From assembly GCF_947502895.1 (NCBI RefSeq), contig NZ_CANNBM010000001.1, positions 1,116,001 to 1,180,000 on the forward strand: 64,000 nt of DNA, read 5' to 3'. Source of the DNA: an uncultured Sulfitobacter sp. GTDB taxonomy: Bacteria; Pseudomonadota; Alphaproteobacteria; Rhodobacterales; Rhodobacteraceae. The translations under genes were made by a program, and so were the position numbers. This document shows, piece after piece, positions 34,496 through 42,521 of this stretch. The notes under the pieces are model-generated. The model did not search any database and was not told where the DNA came from. It saw only the letters and a program-made list of their open reading frames with translations. Numbering within the stretch: the first letter of the stretch is position 1; each line of letters opens with the position of its first letter.

Positions 34496-35362
34496 GTGGG
34501 GGGATTTGCGCAAGCACTGGCCGATGCAGGCACAAGTGCAAGTGCGCGTATCGCAACTGAACTACAAGGTACTGACGGCGCGATCCGCGACGCGATGATC
34601 TATGCCACGTCCGGTGGCAAAGGGTTGCGTGCGTTTTTGGTAATGGAGTCGGCGCGACTGCACGGCGTAGCACCTGATCGTGCTTTGCCCGCCGCAGCGG
34701 CGATTGAAGCATTACACGCCTATTCGCTTGTGCATGACGATCTGCCTTGCATGGACGATGATGATCTGAGGCGCGGCCAACCAACCGTCCACCGCAAATG
34801 GGACGAGGCCACTGCTGTGCTGGCGGGTGATGCGCTGCAAACGCTTGCCTTTGATCTGGTGGCTCAAACCGTTTGCCCCGATGCTGCGCGGATCCATCTT
34901 GTGCGCAGTCTCGCGCATGCCTCTGGTGTTCGGGGAATGGTTGGCGGTCAGGCCCTTGATATAGCAGCCGAGACGGCCGAGGCTCCGCTTACCCTTGCAC
35001 AGATCAAAGTTCTGCAAGCAGGCAAGACAGGTGCGCTGATCGAATGGGCTGCCACGGCTGGACCGCATATGGCACAAGCTGATGCCGCTGCACTGGGTCA
35101 ATATGCCCGCGATCTGGGCCTCGCCTTTCAGATTGCCGATGATATCCTTGACGTCGAGGGCGATGCAGCCACCGTTGGCAAAGCCGTTGGGAAGGATGCA
35201 GGCGCGGGCAAAGCCACATTCGTGTCACTGCTAGGCCTTGATGGCGCCAAGGCGCAGGCGCAAATGCTGGTGACGGCCGCCTGTGACGTACTATCTGGAT
35301 ACGGCACGCAGGCCGATACGCTACGGGAGGCCGCGCAATTTGTGGTCGCACGCAAAAGCTAG
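34496..35362 (+). CDS. ispA: Farnesyl diphosphate synthase (polyprenyl synthetase)
   Basis: IspA condenses dimethylallyl and isopentenyl diphosphates to geranyl and farnesyl diphosphate. The 288-residue product has the first aspartate-rich motif DDLPCMDDDD (81-90), the second DDILD (near residue 217), and GGKGLRAFLV near the N-terminus. The GTG start is two bases after the xseB stop, so initiation probably depends on coupling. It sits between xseB and dxs, placing two steps of isoprenoid synthesis in one operon. Confidence 0.94.
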   Translation: MGGFAQALADAGTSASARIATELQGTDGAIRDAMIYATSGGKGLRAFLVMESARLHGVAPDRALPAAAAIEALHAYSLVHDDLPCMDDDDLRRGQPTVHRKWDEATAVLAGDALQTLAFDLVAQTVCPDAARIHLVRSLAHASGVRGMVGGQALDIAAETAEAPLTLAQIKVLQAGKTGALIEWAATAGPHMAQADAAALGQYARDLGLAFQIADDILDVEGDAATVGKAVGKDAGAGKATFVSLLGLDGAKAQAQMLVTAACDVLSGYGTQADTLREAAQFVVARKS

Positions 35363-35372
35363 GGACAAAGAG

Positions 35373-37301
35373 ATGACCAATACGCCGAACACACCCCTGC
35401 TGGACCGGATAAACCGCCCCGCTGATATGAAAGCGCTCAGCGACACGCAGCTGACACAGCTGGCAGGTGAAGTACGCGCGGAAACAGTTTCTGCTGTCTC
35501 GGTCACAGGCGGGCATCTAGGTGCAGGCCTTGGCGTGGTTGAGCTGACCGTTGCACTGCATGCTGTTTTTGACACCCCCCGCGACAAGATCGTCTGGGAC
35601 GTTGGCCACCAATGCTACCCTCATAAAATACTGACGGAACGGCGTGACCGCATCCGCACCCTGCGGATGGAGGGTGGATTGAGTGGCTTTACCAAACGGT
35701 CCGAATCTCCATATGATCCCTTTGGCGCGGCGCATAGCTCAACTTCTATTTCGGCTGCTTTGGGCTTTGCGGTAGCGCGCGATCTGGGCGGGGTAACGCC
35801 CGAAGGTCTGGGCGATGCAATTGCCGTGATCGGCGATGGCTCCATGTCCGCTGGCATGGCCTATGAGGCGATGAACAACGCAGGTCACCTGAAAAAGCGC
35901 CTGATCGTAATCCTGAACGATAACGAGATGAGCATTGCCCCCCCCGTTGGAGCAATGTCCGCCTATCTCAGCCGTCTTTATGCAGAAGAACCGTTTCAGG
36001 AACTGAAATCAGCCGCAAAAGGCGCCGTGAGCCTGCTGCCCTATCCGTTCCGTGAAGGGGCCAAACGCGCCAAGGATATGCTGAAAGGTATGACAGTAGG
36101 CGGCACCCTGTTCGAGCAGTTGGGCTTTAGCTATGTCGGCCCCATTGACGGGCATGACATGAACCAGCTGCTGCCGGTTTTGCGCACCGTCAAAGCGCGG
36201 GCAACAGGCCCGATCCTGATCCATGTCCTAACCAAAAAGGGCAAGGGTTATGGCCCTGCCGAGGCTGCACGCGACAAGGGCCATGCCACCGCGAAATTCA
36301 ATGTCGTTACGGGCGAACAGAAAAAAGCGCCCAGCAACGCGCCAAGCTACACCAATGTCTATGCCGAAAGCCTGCTTCAGGAGGCGGCAGAGGATGACAA
36401 GATTTGTGCTGTGACTGCGGCGATGCCTGATGGCACGGGGCTTACCAAATTTCTGGAACGCTACGGCTCGCGCTGCTTTGACGTTGGTATCGCCGAACAA
36501 CATGGTGTGACCTTTTCCGCGGCCCTCGCTGCGGGCGGGATGAAGCCCTTTTGCACGATGTATTCGACCTTTCTGCAGCGCGGCTATGATCAGGTTGTGC
36601 ATGATGTGGCGATCCAGCGGTTGCCTGTGCGCTTTGCCATTGATCGCGCAGGGCTTGTGGGCGCTGATGGTGCAACCCACGCGGGGTCTTTCGACATCGC
36701 CTATCTTGCAAATCTGCCCGGATTTGTCGTTATGGCCGCGGCAGACGAGGCCGAGTTAAAGCATATGGTCGCCACCGCCGCAGCGCATAATGACGGGCCT
36801 ATCGCCTTCCGCTTTCCACGCGGTGAAGGGCGCGGCGTGGACCTGCCCGAGCGTGGGAAACCACTGGAGATCGGCAAAGGCCGTATGATCGCTAAAGGCA
36901 GCCGTGTCGCAATACTGTCTTTCGGGACGCGGCTGGAGGAAGTTGAAAAAGCAGCGGAAGCGTTGGCCGCCAAGGGCATTACACCCACCATTGCAGATGC
37001 ACGTTTTGCCAAACCACTGGACCGCGACATGATCCTTTCGCTGGCTGCCGATCACGAAGCACTGATCACCGTCGAGGAAGGTGCCGTTGGCGGCTTTGGC
37101 AGCCATGTGGCGCAACTGCTGGCGGAAGAAGGCGTATTTGATACAGGTCTGAAGTTCCGCTCAATGGTGCTGCCAGACATCTTTATAGATCAGGCAAGCC
37201 CTGCCGATATGTACGCCGTCGCAGGCATGAACGCCGAGCATATCGAAGCAAAAGTCCTCAACACACTGGGTATTGCTCAGATTGGTGCGCAGACCGCCTA
37301 G
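35373..37301 (+). CDS. dxs: 1-deoxy-D-xylulose-5-phosphate synthase
   Basis: Dxs condenses pyruvate and glyceraldehyde-3-phosphate, the first step of the methylerythritol phosphate pathway. The 642-residue product is full length. The thiamine-diphosphate site is GDGSMSAGMAYEAMNNAG with downstream NDNEMSIAPPVG; GHQCYPHKIL and the transketolase pyrimidine-binding domain (GIAEQHGVTFSAALAAGG) are intact. I choose the ATG at 35373 (AAAGAG just upstream) over the longer frame that overlaps ispA. Its 3' end overlaps the convergent channel gene by four bases. Its TPP need links loosely with the thiamine uptake operon nearby. Confidence 0.96.
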   Translation: MTNTPNTPLLDRINRPADMKALSDTQLTQLAGEVRAETVSAVSVTGGHLGAGLGVVELTVALHAVFDTPRDKIVWDVGHQCYPHKILTERRDRIRTLRMEGGLSGFTKRSESPYDPFGAAHSSTSISAALGFAVARDLGGVTPEGLGDAIAVIGDGSMSAGMAYEAMNNAGHLKKRLIVILNDNEMSIAPPVGAMSAYLSRLYAEEPFQELKSAAKGAVSLLPYPFREGAKRAKDMLKGMTVGGTLFEQLGFSYVGPIDGHDMNQLLPVLRTVKARATGPILIHVLTKKGKGYGPAEAARDKGHATAKFNVVTGEQKKAPSNAPSYTNVYAESLLQEAAEDDKICAVTAAMPDGTGLTKFLERYGSRCFDVGIAEQHGVTFSAALAAGGMKPFCTMYSTFLQRGYDQVVHDVAIQRLPVRFAIDRAGLVGADGATHAGSFDIAYLANLPGFVVMAAADEAELKHMVATAAAHNDGPIAFRFPRGEGRGVDLPERGKPLEIGKGRMIAKGSRVAILSFGTRLEEVEKAAEALAAKGITPTIADARFAKPLDRDMILSLAADHEALITVEEGAVGGFGSHVAQLLAEEGVFDTGLKFRSMVLPDIFIDQASPADMYAVAGMNAEHIEAKVLNTLGIAQIGAQTA

Positions 37302-38119
37302 TCTTTGCGGGCTGCGATTAACTGGTCCAGCTTGGCCTCCAGCGCGACCAGTTTACCCTGCACGTCTTCACGGTAGGCATCGGTACTGGCGACTGATTCT
37401 TCGGCATGCGCGTCCTGCATGGAGTTCACGATCAAACCAACCAGCAGGTTCACCACCGCAAAGGTTGTCATCATGATAAACGGAACAAAGAACATCCATG
37501 CCAGTGGGTAAACCTCCATCACGGGGCGCACGATGCCCATCGACCAGCTTTCCAGTGTCATGATCTGGAACAGTGAATAACCCGAGCGCCCGAGTGTTCC
37601 GAACCACAGATTAAAATCCGCCGCTTGCTCGGGCGTACACAGATCACATCCCATGCCGAACAGTTTTGTGGCCATGACAGCGCCGATATAGAAAATCAGC
37701 GACATCAGCAGGAAAACCGAGGCCATACCCGGCAGCGCAGTCACAAATCCCTCAACCACGCGCCGCAGGTTGGGCGCGACCGAGATTATCCGCAGGACCC
37801 GCAAAATGCGCAGCGCCCGCAACGCCGAGAATCCTTCGGCCGCAGGGGCAAGCGAAATACCGACGATGATAAAATCAAAGATGTTCCATCCATCTCTGAA
37901 AAACCGCACGCGGTAGGCGATCAGTTTCGCCACCAGCTCAACCACAAAAATCGCCAGACAGATCTTGTCCAGCAACAGGATCAGTCCGCCAGCCCGCGCC
38001 ATAATAGGCTTGGATGTCTCTAGCCCCAGAATAATCGCATTAAACAGGATCACCCCTAGGATCGTATTGCGAACAATGTTCGATTCCAAAGTAGCGGTCA
38101 GTTTCTGGATGGGTGTCAT
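37298..38119 (-). CDS. Bacterial voltage-gated sodium channel (NavBac family)
   Basis: The 273-residue protein is one six-helix channel subunit; four should assemble in the inner membrane. The voltage sensor S4 carries arginines at three-residue spacing (R101, R104, R107, R110 in ALRALRILRVLR). The pore filter is T188-L-E-S-W-S-M194, identical to that of the sodium-selective NavAb. A C-terminal helix (about 250-270) is probably the tetramer coiled coil. The pore turret has a GCDLC cysteine pair (C158, C161). GGAG precedes the ATG at 38119. It probably supports sodium-linked motility, pH or osmotic responses; this is inferred from the family. Confidence 0.9.
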   Translation of the reverse strand: MTPIQKLTATLESNIVRNTILGVILFNAIILGLETSKPIMARAGGLILLLDKICLAIFVVELVAKLIAYRVRFFRDGWNIFDFIIVGISLAPAAEGFSALRALRILRVLRIISVAPNLRRVVEGFVTALPGMASVFLLMSLIFYIGAVMATKLFGMGCDLCTPEQAADFNLWFGTLGRSGYSLFQIMTLESWSMGIVRPVMEVYPLAWMFFVPFIMMTTFAVVNLLVGLIVNSMQDAHAEESVASTDAYREDVQGKLVALEAKLDQLIAARKD

Positions 38120-38197
38120 GGTGGCTCCGTCATGGACAGGTTCGGGTGTATATGGCGTGTCTGCCCCACTGCGACAAGGCAGCAACCTTTCTTTCGC

Positions 38198-39055
38198 TCA
38201 GGTATCGGATTGCGCCAGCATCGCTGCCAGTCCGCTGCGATAATCGGGATAAGCAGGCCGCCAACCCAGCACGTCTTTGATATGATCATTCCGCACCCGT
38301 TTGCTTTCTGCATAAAAGCTGCGTGCCATCGGCGTCATCTCAGCAGTCTCGAACGCGACCGCGGGCGGAACGGGCATGCCCAGCAATTCGGCAGCATGGC
38401 CGATCACGTCCTGAGGCGGGGCAGGATCATCATCACACAGGTTGTAAATCGCCCCTGATGAAGGCGCTTTTAAAGACAGCTCAAGCGCGAGGGCTATGTC
38501 CTCAACGTGGATGCGGCTGAACACTTGGCCCTCTTTTATGATTCGCCGCGCGGTGCCGTTGCGGACCTTGGAAAACGGCCCGCGCCCGGGGCCATAAATC
38601 CCCGCCAGCCGAAAGATGTGCAGCGGCAATCCCGCAATAGCTTGCCATGCTGCCTCCGCCTCCACACGGGCCTGCCCGCGCTTGGTGCTTGGGGTGAGGG
38701 GTGTCCGCTCGTCCACCCAGCCGCCTTGGTGATCGCCATAGACACCCGTTGTCGAAAGATAGCCGACCCAGCGCATTGCAGGGGCCGCTTTGGCCAAAGC
38801 GCCAGACAATTGGGCCAACACTGGGTCACCGTCTGGTCCTGGTCCTGCCGATATCAGGACATTGGGAAATTCCGCAATCAGTGGCTGCATGTCGGTGCCA
38901 GGCCATAGAACGGGTTCAACGCCTGTTGCGGCAATCGCATCCATTTTTTCAGGATCGCGGGTTGTCCCAATGATATGCCAGCCCTCAGGCACCAAACGCG
39001 CGGCAAGTGCCCGCGCAGAATACCCATGACCAAATGACAGCAATCGCTTGTCCAT
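38198..39055 (-). CDS. NAD(P)-dependent epimerase/dehydratase-like protein (YeeZ type)
   Basis: The 285-residue protein is an extended short-chain dehydrogenase-like Rossmann protein. The nucleotide-binding turn is atypical (LLSFGHGYSARALAARL), as in the YeeZ subgroup. YLSTTGVYGDHQGGWVDE gives the active-site region but the usual YxxxK is replaced by a TKRGQARVEAE segment, so enzyme activity is doubtful. Substrate is unknown. It is on the same strand as the channel gene, 78 bases upstream of that gene's start. Confidence 0.8.
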   Translation of the reverse strand: MDKRLLSFGHGYSARALAARLVPEGWHIIGTTRDPEKMDAIAATGVEPVLWPGTDMQPLIAEFPNVLISAGPGPDGDPVLAQLSGALAKAAPAMRWVGYLSTTGVYGDHQGGWVDERTPLTPSTKRGQARVEAEAAWQAIAGLPLHIFRLAGIYGPGRGPFSKVRNGTARRIIKEGQVFSRIHVEDIALALELSLKAPSSGAIYNLCDDDPAPPQDVIGHAAELLGMPVPPAVAFETAEMTPMARSFYAESKRVRNDHIKDVLGWRPAYPDYRSGLAAMLAQSDT

Positions 39056-39087
39056 TCAGACAACCTTCCGGTTCCAAAGCCAAAACG

Positions 39088-39116
39088 AAAAACGGCCTCT
39101 CCGTTAGGAAAGGCCG
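39088..39116 (-). terminator. Rho-independent terminator of the exopolysaccharide operon
   Basis: On the minus strand, CGGCCTTTCC pairs with GGAGAGGCCG (one G-U) across TAAC and is followed by TTTTTCGTTTT. It lies 27 bases after the stop of the small YjbE-like gene. Confidence 0.9.
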
Positions 39117-39142
39117 CCTAATTCTGTTAAGTCTATAAAGAC

Positions 39143-39391
39143 TTAGTCTTCTGGCTGGTCGCCGTGGCCGTCTACGGAGCCATCATCATCGTCGCCGCCG
39201 CCGGAAACCAGCGCCGCTACTGCAACAGCCGCCAGGATGCCGCCAACTACTGCTGGTGCGCCGATGCCGGAGCCGCCAGTTGGTACGTATGCGATTACAT
39301 CATCGTCATCTTCTGCTGGCTTGATGGAGCCCGCGAAAGAAGCTGTCGCTGTGAAAGCTACCAATGTGGCTACGGAGATAATCTTAAACAT
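39143..39391 (-). CDS. Small exported Asp/Gly-rich protein, possible YjbE counterpart
   Basis: The 82-residue product (85 if it starts at 39400) has a signal peptide (MFKIISVATLVAFTATASFA), an acidic stretch (EDDDD), a glycine/alanine-rich hydrophobic segment (VVGGILAAVAVAALVSGGG) and a DDDDG-rich tail. AGGA is well spaced for the ATG at 39391. It lies downstream of yjbH-yjbF on the same strand, just before a terminator. In E. coli the yjbEFGH operon begins with YjbE, a small exported protein with a similar layout (signal, low-complexity, alanine-rich segment then GGGDG). Shared position and layout suggest an equivalent role; sequence homology is not established. Confidence 0.6.
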   Translation of the reverse strand: MFKIISVATLVAFTATASFAGSIKPAEDDDDVIAYVPTGGSGIGAPAVVGGILAAVAVAALVSGGGDDDDGSVDGHGDQPED

Positions 39392-39533
39392 GTTGTTCAT
39401 CCTGTGTTAATAAATTCTGTTCGAGCCGAAGCTCATTTAAATTGGAGATAGCTTAAACAAATCAAGTTCTCAACGGTATTGTCGGGGGTAGACTACATTA
39501 TTGGCGATGATCTGCCAAGTGTTGCACTGATGC

Positions 39534-40238
39534 CTAATTTTTAAGCAGAATCATTTCGAAATATCCCGCCACTGGACCGACCCATTGATTGGATTTTCGC
39601 ACCACTCCAGTGCTACGTTCCACCCAGTACTCATTACGCAAATCCGCCCCACCTGCCACTGTACTCACACAGGTTTCGCGGAAGTGATTGGTTGTAAACG
39701 ACCGATTTACAACAACAATTTTCTTAGACCCGAGGTTTCTTATGTCACAACGATATTGCATTTCGCTTGTTGTTACATCGCCATCGGAAACAATAAAGCT
39801 GCGCAAACCGCTACTGCTGGCCCCCGTGCGCAAAGCGTTAACGGCATAGTTTGCATCCGCAGCAATTATGTCACGCCCAATCCCTCTTGTGCCGATCACG
39901 ACACCATTTCTCAGAAAAATCTGCGCGTCATCGGAGGATTTCCAGACTTCTACTTTACCTTGGGTCGAATCACGCCGCGATGCGGCACGCTGAAGGAAGT
40001 CACTACCGCCCGTATTGGCCGGGTTCACCTGCAATAGGGGAATCACAATCTTTGCGTAGCTCTCGGGTGTGACAACCACCTGCTGCGGTGGCTCGGCGCG
40101 GCGGGTCTGGACCGTGCTCAGCAATGTCGTCGCTAGAACGCGCGGAAGGCTTGTCTGATCCGTTGTGTCGGAGCTACAGGCCGCCAGCACACCAGCGATC
40201 AGCCCTGCGCCAACCAGACGTGATGCAATTTTCATCAT
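39534..40238 (-). CDS. yjbF: YjbF/GfcB-family lipoprotein
   Basis: The 234-residue product is an outer-membrane lipoprotein candidate: signal peptide with lipobox LAAC at the first cysteine, then a beta-rich YjbF (GfcB) domain with VEVWKSSDDAQIFLRNGVVIGTRGIG and ending in VAGYFEMILLKN. The family accompanies exopolysaccharide and group 4 capsule secretion genes. The ATG at 40238 overlaps the yjbH stop (ATGA) and has GGAG eight bases upstream, so the two are coupled. A 142-bp gap separates it from the small YjbE-like gene. Confidence 0.85.
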   Translation of the reverse strand: MMKIASRLVGAGLIAGVLAACSSDTTDQTSLPRVLATTLLSTVQTRRAEPPQQVVVTPESYAKIVIPLLQVNPANTGGSDFLQRAASRRDSTQGKVEVWKSSDDAQIFLRNGVVIGTRGIGRDIIAADANYAVNALRTGASSSGLRSFIVSDGDVTTSEMQYRCDIRNLGSKKIVVVNRSFTTNHFRETCVSTVAGGADLRNEYWVERSTGVVRKSNQWVGPVAGYFEMILLKN

Positions 40239-42400
40239 TCCCAAACTCCAGACCAGTTTCCAACCAGCCCCTGACGGTGGCCGCTGCGGACCTGTTCATA
40301 CAAACGGCCCGGTACATTCAGACGCGCGCCCCCATCACGGGAAAACGGCCTGATGGTTGTCGACCTGACCCGCGTATCGGGTTTGCCCAACAACCAGTTG
40401 GCGGGAATTGTAATCTTGATCCCCTTGTCGAATGATCCAGCGCCAAATTCCTCCGCTGTAGCGTCGGTCAGCGTAAAGAACCCGCCCAAACGCCAGCCAT
40501 TTGCAAACTCACGTTCCAGCGTGAATGTCGCCCCCACATCGCCAGCCAGATAGCGCCCGACATCGACCTGTGCGGTCAGCCCGTGGTTAAACTCATAATA
40601 GGCCGAAGCATGGCCCGTCGCGATGCTGTAATCCTGAAATCCGAGCAAATCATCGAACGCACGCTGCTTGACGTAATTCGCCTCAACCCCGAAGGCCAGC
40701 CTGCTTGCCACCGGCTTCCACAATACCTCTGCCGAGACGCCGCCGAACATCCGCTCAAGATACCCTGCAGAGACACGCGCATACAGGTCAGGACCCGCTT
40801 TCCACTGGCGGCTGACATAGAGACGGGGAATGGATGTATCCCCCCCCTGGTCATACTCCACCGCGTCCGATCGAACACGCGGCAGATTGGATTGGTTCTG
40901 GCGGAAAATCTCCGAGACATTGCCCGTCAGACGGTGCTGCACCTGACCCGCGATCTTCCAACCGGGTGCGGGCTGGTAGGACATGCTCAGCGCGATGCCA
41001 GCATCTACACGAATAGGCTCGTTCGGGTCAAAATACCGTTGTGTCAGATACGGGCCGATGGCCCAGTTGAGCTTGGGGAATAATGTCTCGTTTCGCGCAG
41101 CACCTGCCAGCACTGGATCCGCACTGCCAAACCCCGTCACAGCCAGCAAGGCATCGGGAGAGTTAGGCGCAAACTCCAACGCTTCCAGATCCGAGCGGCG
41201 AAAGACCACAACCGACTGCGCCAGATCATTCACCACAGGCACAATGCGGAATGTCTCGACCGAGGCAGGCAGCACCCGCGCCATTGCCCGCGCCACACGT
41301 CCGACGGAAACCGCCACCGCACCATAACGCTGGTTGGAATACCGCACTTCTGTGGTCGATGTGGTTGTCTTGACCTCGATCAGCGTTAGGCCCTCGGCCT
41401 CCAGCAGCGGGATCAGCACATCGCGCACCTCAGCCGAGGCTTGCGCCTCGCTCACCAGCCAGTCGGTGTCATATTCGGCAGGGTCCGCACGGCGGCTTGG
41501 CCGCACGTCATAGGGGCGCGGCGCAGGGATGCGCAGCTTGGATACAGGACGGTTCGGGTTCAGCTGGATTTGCAGGTTCAGCCCCACTTCGGAGCCGTAG
41601 AGATAGTAGCCGCCCAAACGCACCCCGTTGGAGACCTGATACTCTGCGCCAAAGTTAAAGCGCGACTTGCGCTCGATCACGCCCTGCGTTGTCTCGACGT
41701 CATACGCGTCCGAGCTGTATTCAGCCTTCACGCCCCATTTGTCGTTAATCTGCCATTCCACACCGGCAAACGGTGCCGCCTCGCCGCGAAACCATTGGTC
41801 TACAGACAGCTCGCCACCCGTATCACCCGATTGGAACTGTGGACGGTTACTGCCAAACGGCGCACCAATGCTGCCAGAGCTGCCAAGACGCCCCCACCCC
41901 AGACCGACAGTCGCTTTGATATTCCCGGGAATGCGACCACCGGAAAAGTTTTTGGTCGCGGCCACGAACTCGCCCGCGTAGATGCCGGTGCCAGCGAAAT
42001 CCTGCAAACCCACCGTCACGGCAGGCAGATACCGTCGTTCACGGTTGAGCAGAAAACGGATGTCAAAGCTGCGGTCACGGTAAGTGTCAAAGCCCGCGAT
42101 ATTCGCGTCCTTGATCCCCGAATAGCGAAAGCTGGCCTGTATCCGTGGCAGCGCCTGAAATGTCAGCGTCGTGCGTGTCGACGCCCCGAATGTAGAAATA
42201 CCAATGGCAACCTGCCCGTCAGGCAACATTTCGGCCGAGGGCATGTCGATCAGGCCTGTCACACCGTAAAAGTTGAGGCTCGGACGGTTGGGTGTCTCGA
42301 AAACGGCGTCAGCACTTTGCGCGCTGCCAAGCGTCGGCAAAAGCGAAGCCGCGCCCAATAGCGCCGCACGAAGGCTGGTCTGTGCAAGATGTCGGATCAT
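40235..42400 (-). CDS. yjbH: YjbH/GfcD-family outer-membrane protein
   Basis: The 721-residue protein has a signal peptide (cleavage near PTLGSAQS) and the YjbH domain: FYGVTGLIDMPSAEMLPDGQ at the mature start, many amphipathic beta strands and a C-terminal PANWLLGKPDTRVRSTTIRPF region. YjbH is thought to form a double barrel in the outer membrane for polysaccharide passage. The ATG at 42400 is chosen because the signal peptide starts there. It is coupled to yjbF. No YjbG gene is present. Confidence 0.88.
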   Translation of the reverse strand: MIRHLAQTSLRAALLGAASLLPTLGSAQSADAVFETPNRPSLNFYGVTGLIDMPSAEMLPDGQVAIGISTFGASTRTTLTFQALPRIQASFRYSGIKDANIAGFDTYRDRSFDIRFLLNRERRYLPAVTVGLQDFAGTGIYAGEFVAATKNFSGGRIPGNIKATVGLGWGRLGSSGSIGAPFGSNRPQFQSGDTGGELSVDQWFRGEAAPFAGVEWQINDKWGVKAEYSSDAYDVETTQGVIERKSRFNFGAEYQVSNGVRLGGYYLYGSEVGLNLQIQLNPNRPVSKLRIPAPRPYDVRPSRRADPAEYDTDWLVSEAQASAEVRDVLIPLLEAEGLTLIEVKTTTSTTEVRYSNQRYGAVAVSVGRVARAMARVLPASVETFRIVPVVNDLAQSVVVFRRSDLEALEFAPNSPDALLAVTGFGSADPVLAGAARNETLFPKLNWAIGPYLTQRYFDPNEPIRVDAGIALSMSYQPAPGWKIAGQVQHRLTGNVSEIFRQNQSNLPRVRSDAVEYDQGGDTSIPRLYVSRQWKAGPDLYARVSAGYLERMFGGVSAEVLWKPVASRLAFGVEANYVKQRAFDDLLGFQDYSIATGHASAYYEFNHGLTAQVDVGRYLAGDVGATFTLEREFANGWRLGGFFTLTDATAEEFGAGSFDKGIKITIPANWLLGKPDTRVRSTTIRPFSRDGGARLNVPGRLYEQVRSGHRQGLVGNWSGVWE

Positions 42401-42521
42401 TATCTGCTCTCTGTCCGGAACTGTCTTTTCCGCAATTAATGCACCGCGCAGGTACAAGACGCAACAAAACCCCTATCCTGTCGCAGCAATTGGCGCATTG
42501 CGTGACAATTCTGCGCGCTGC

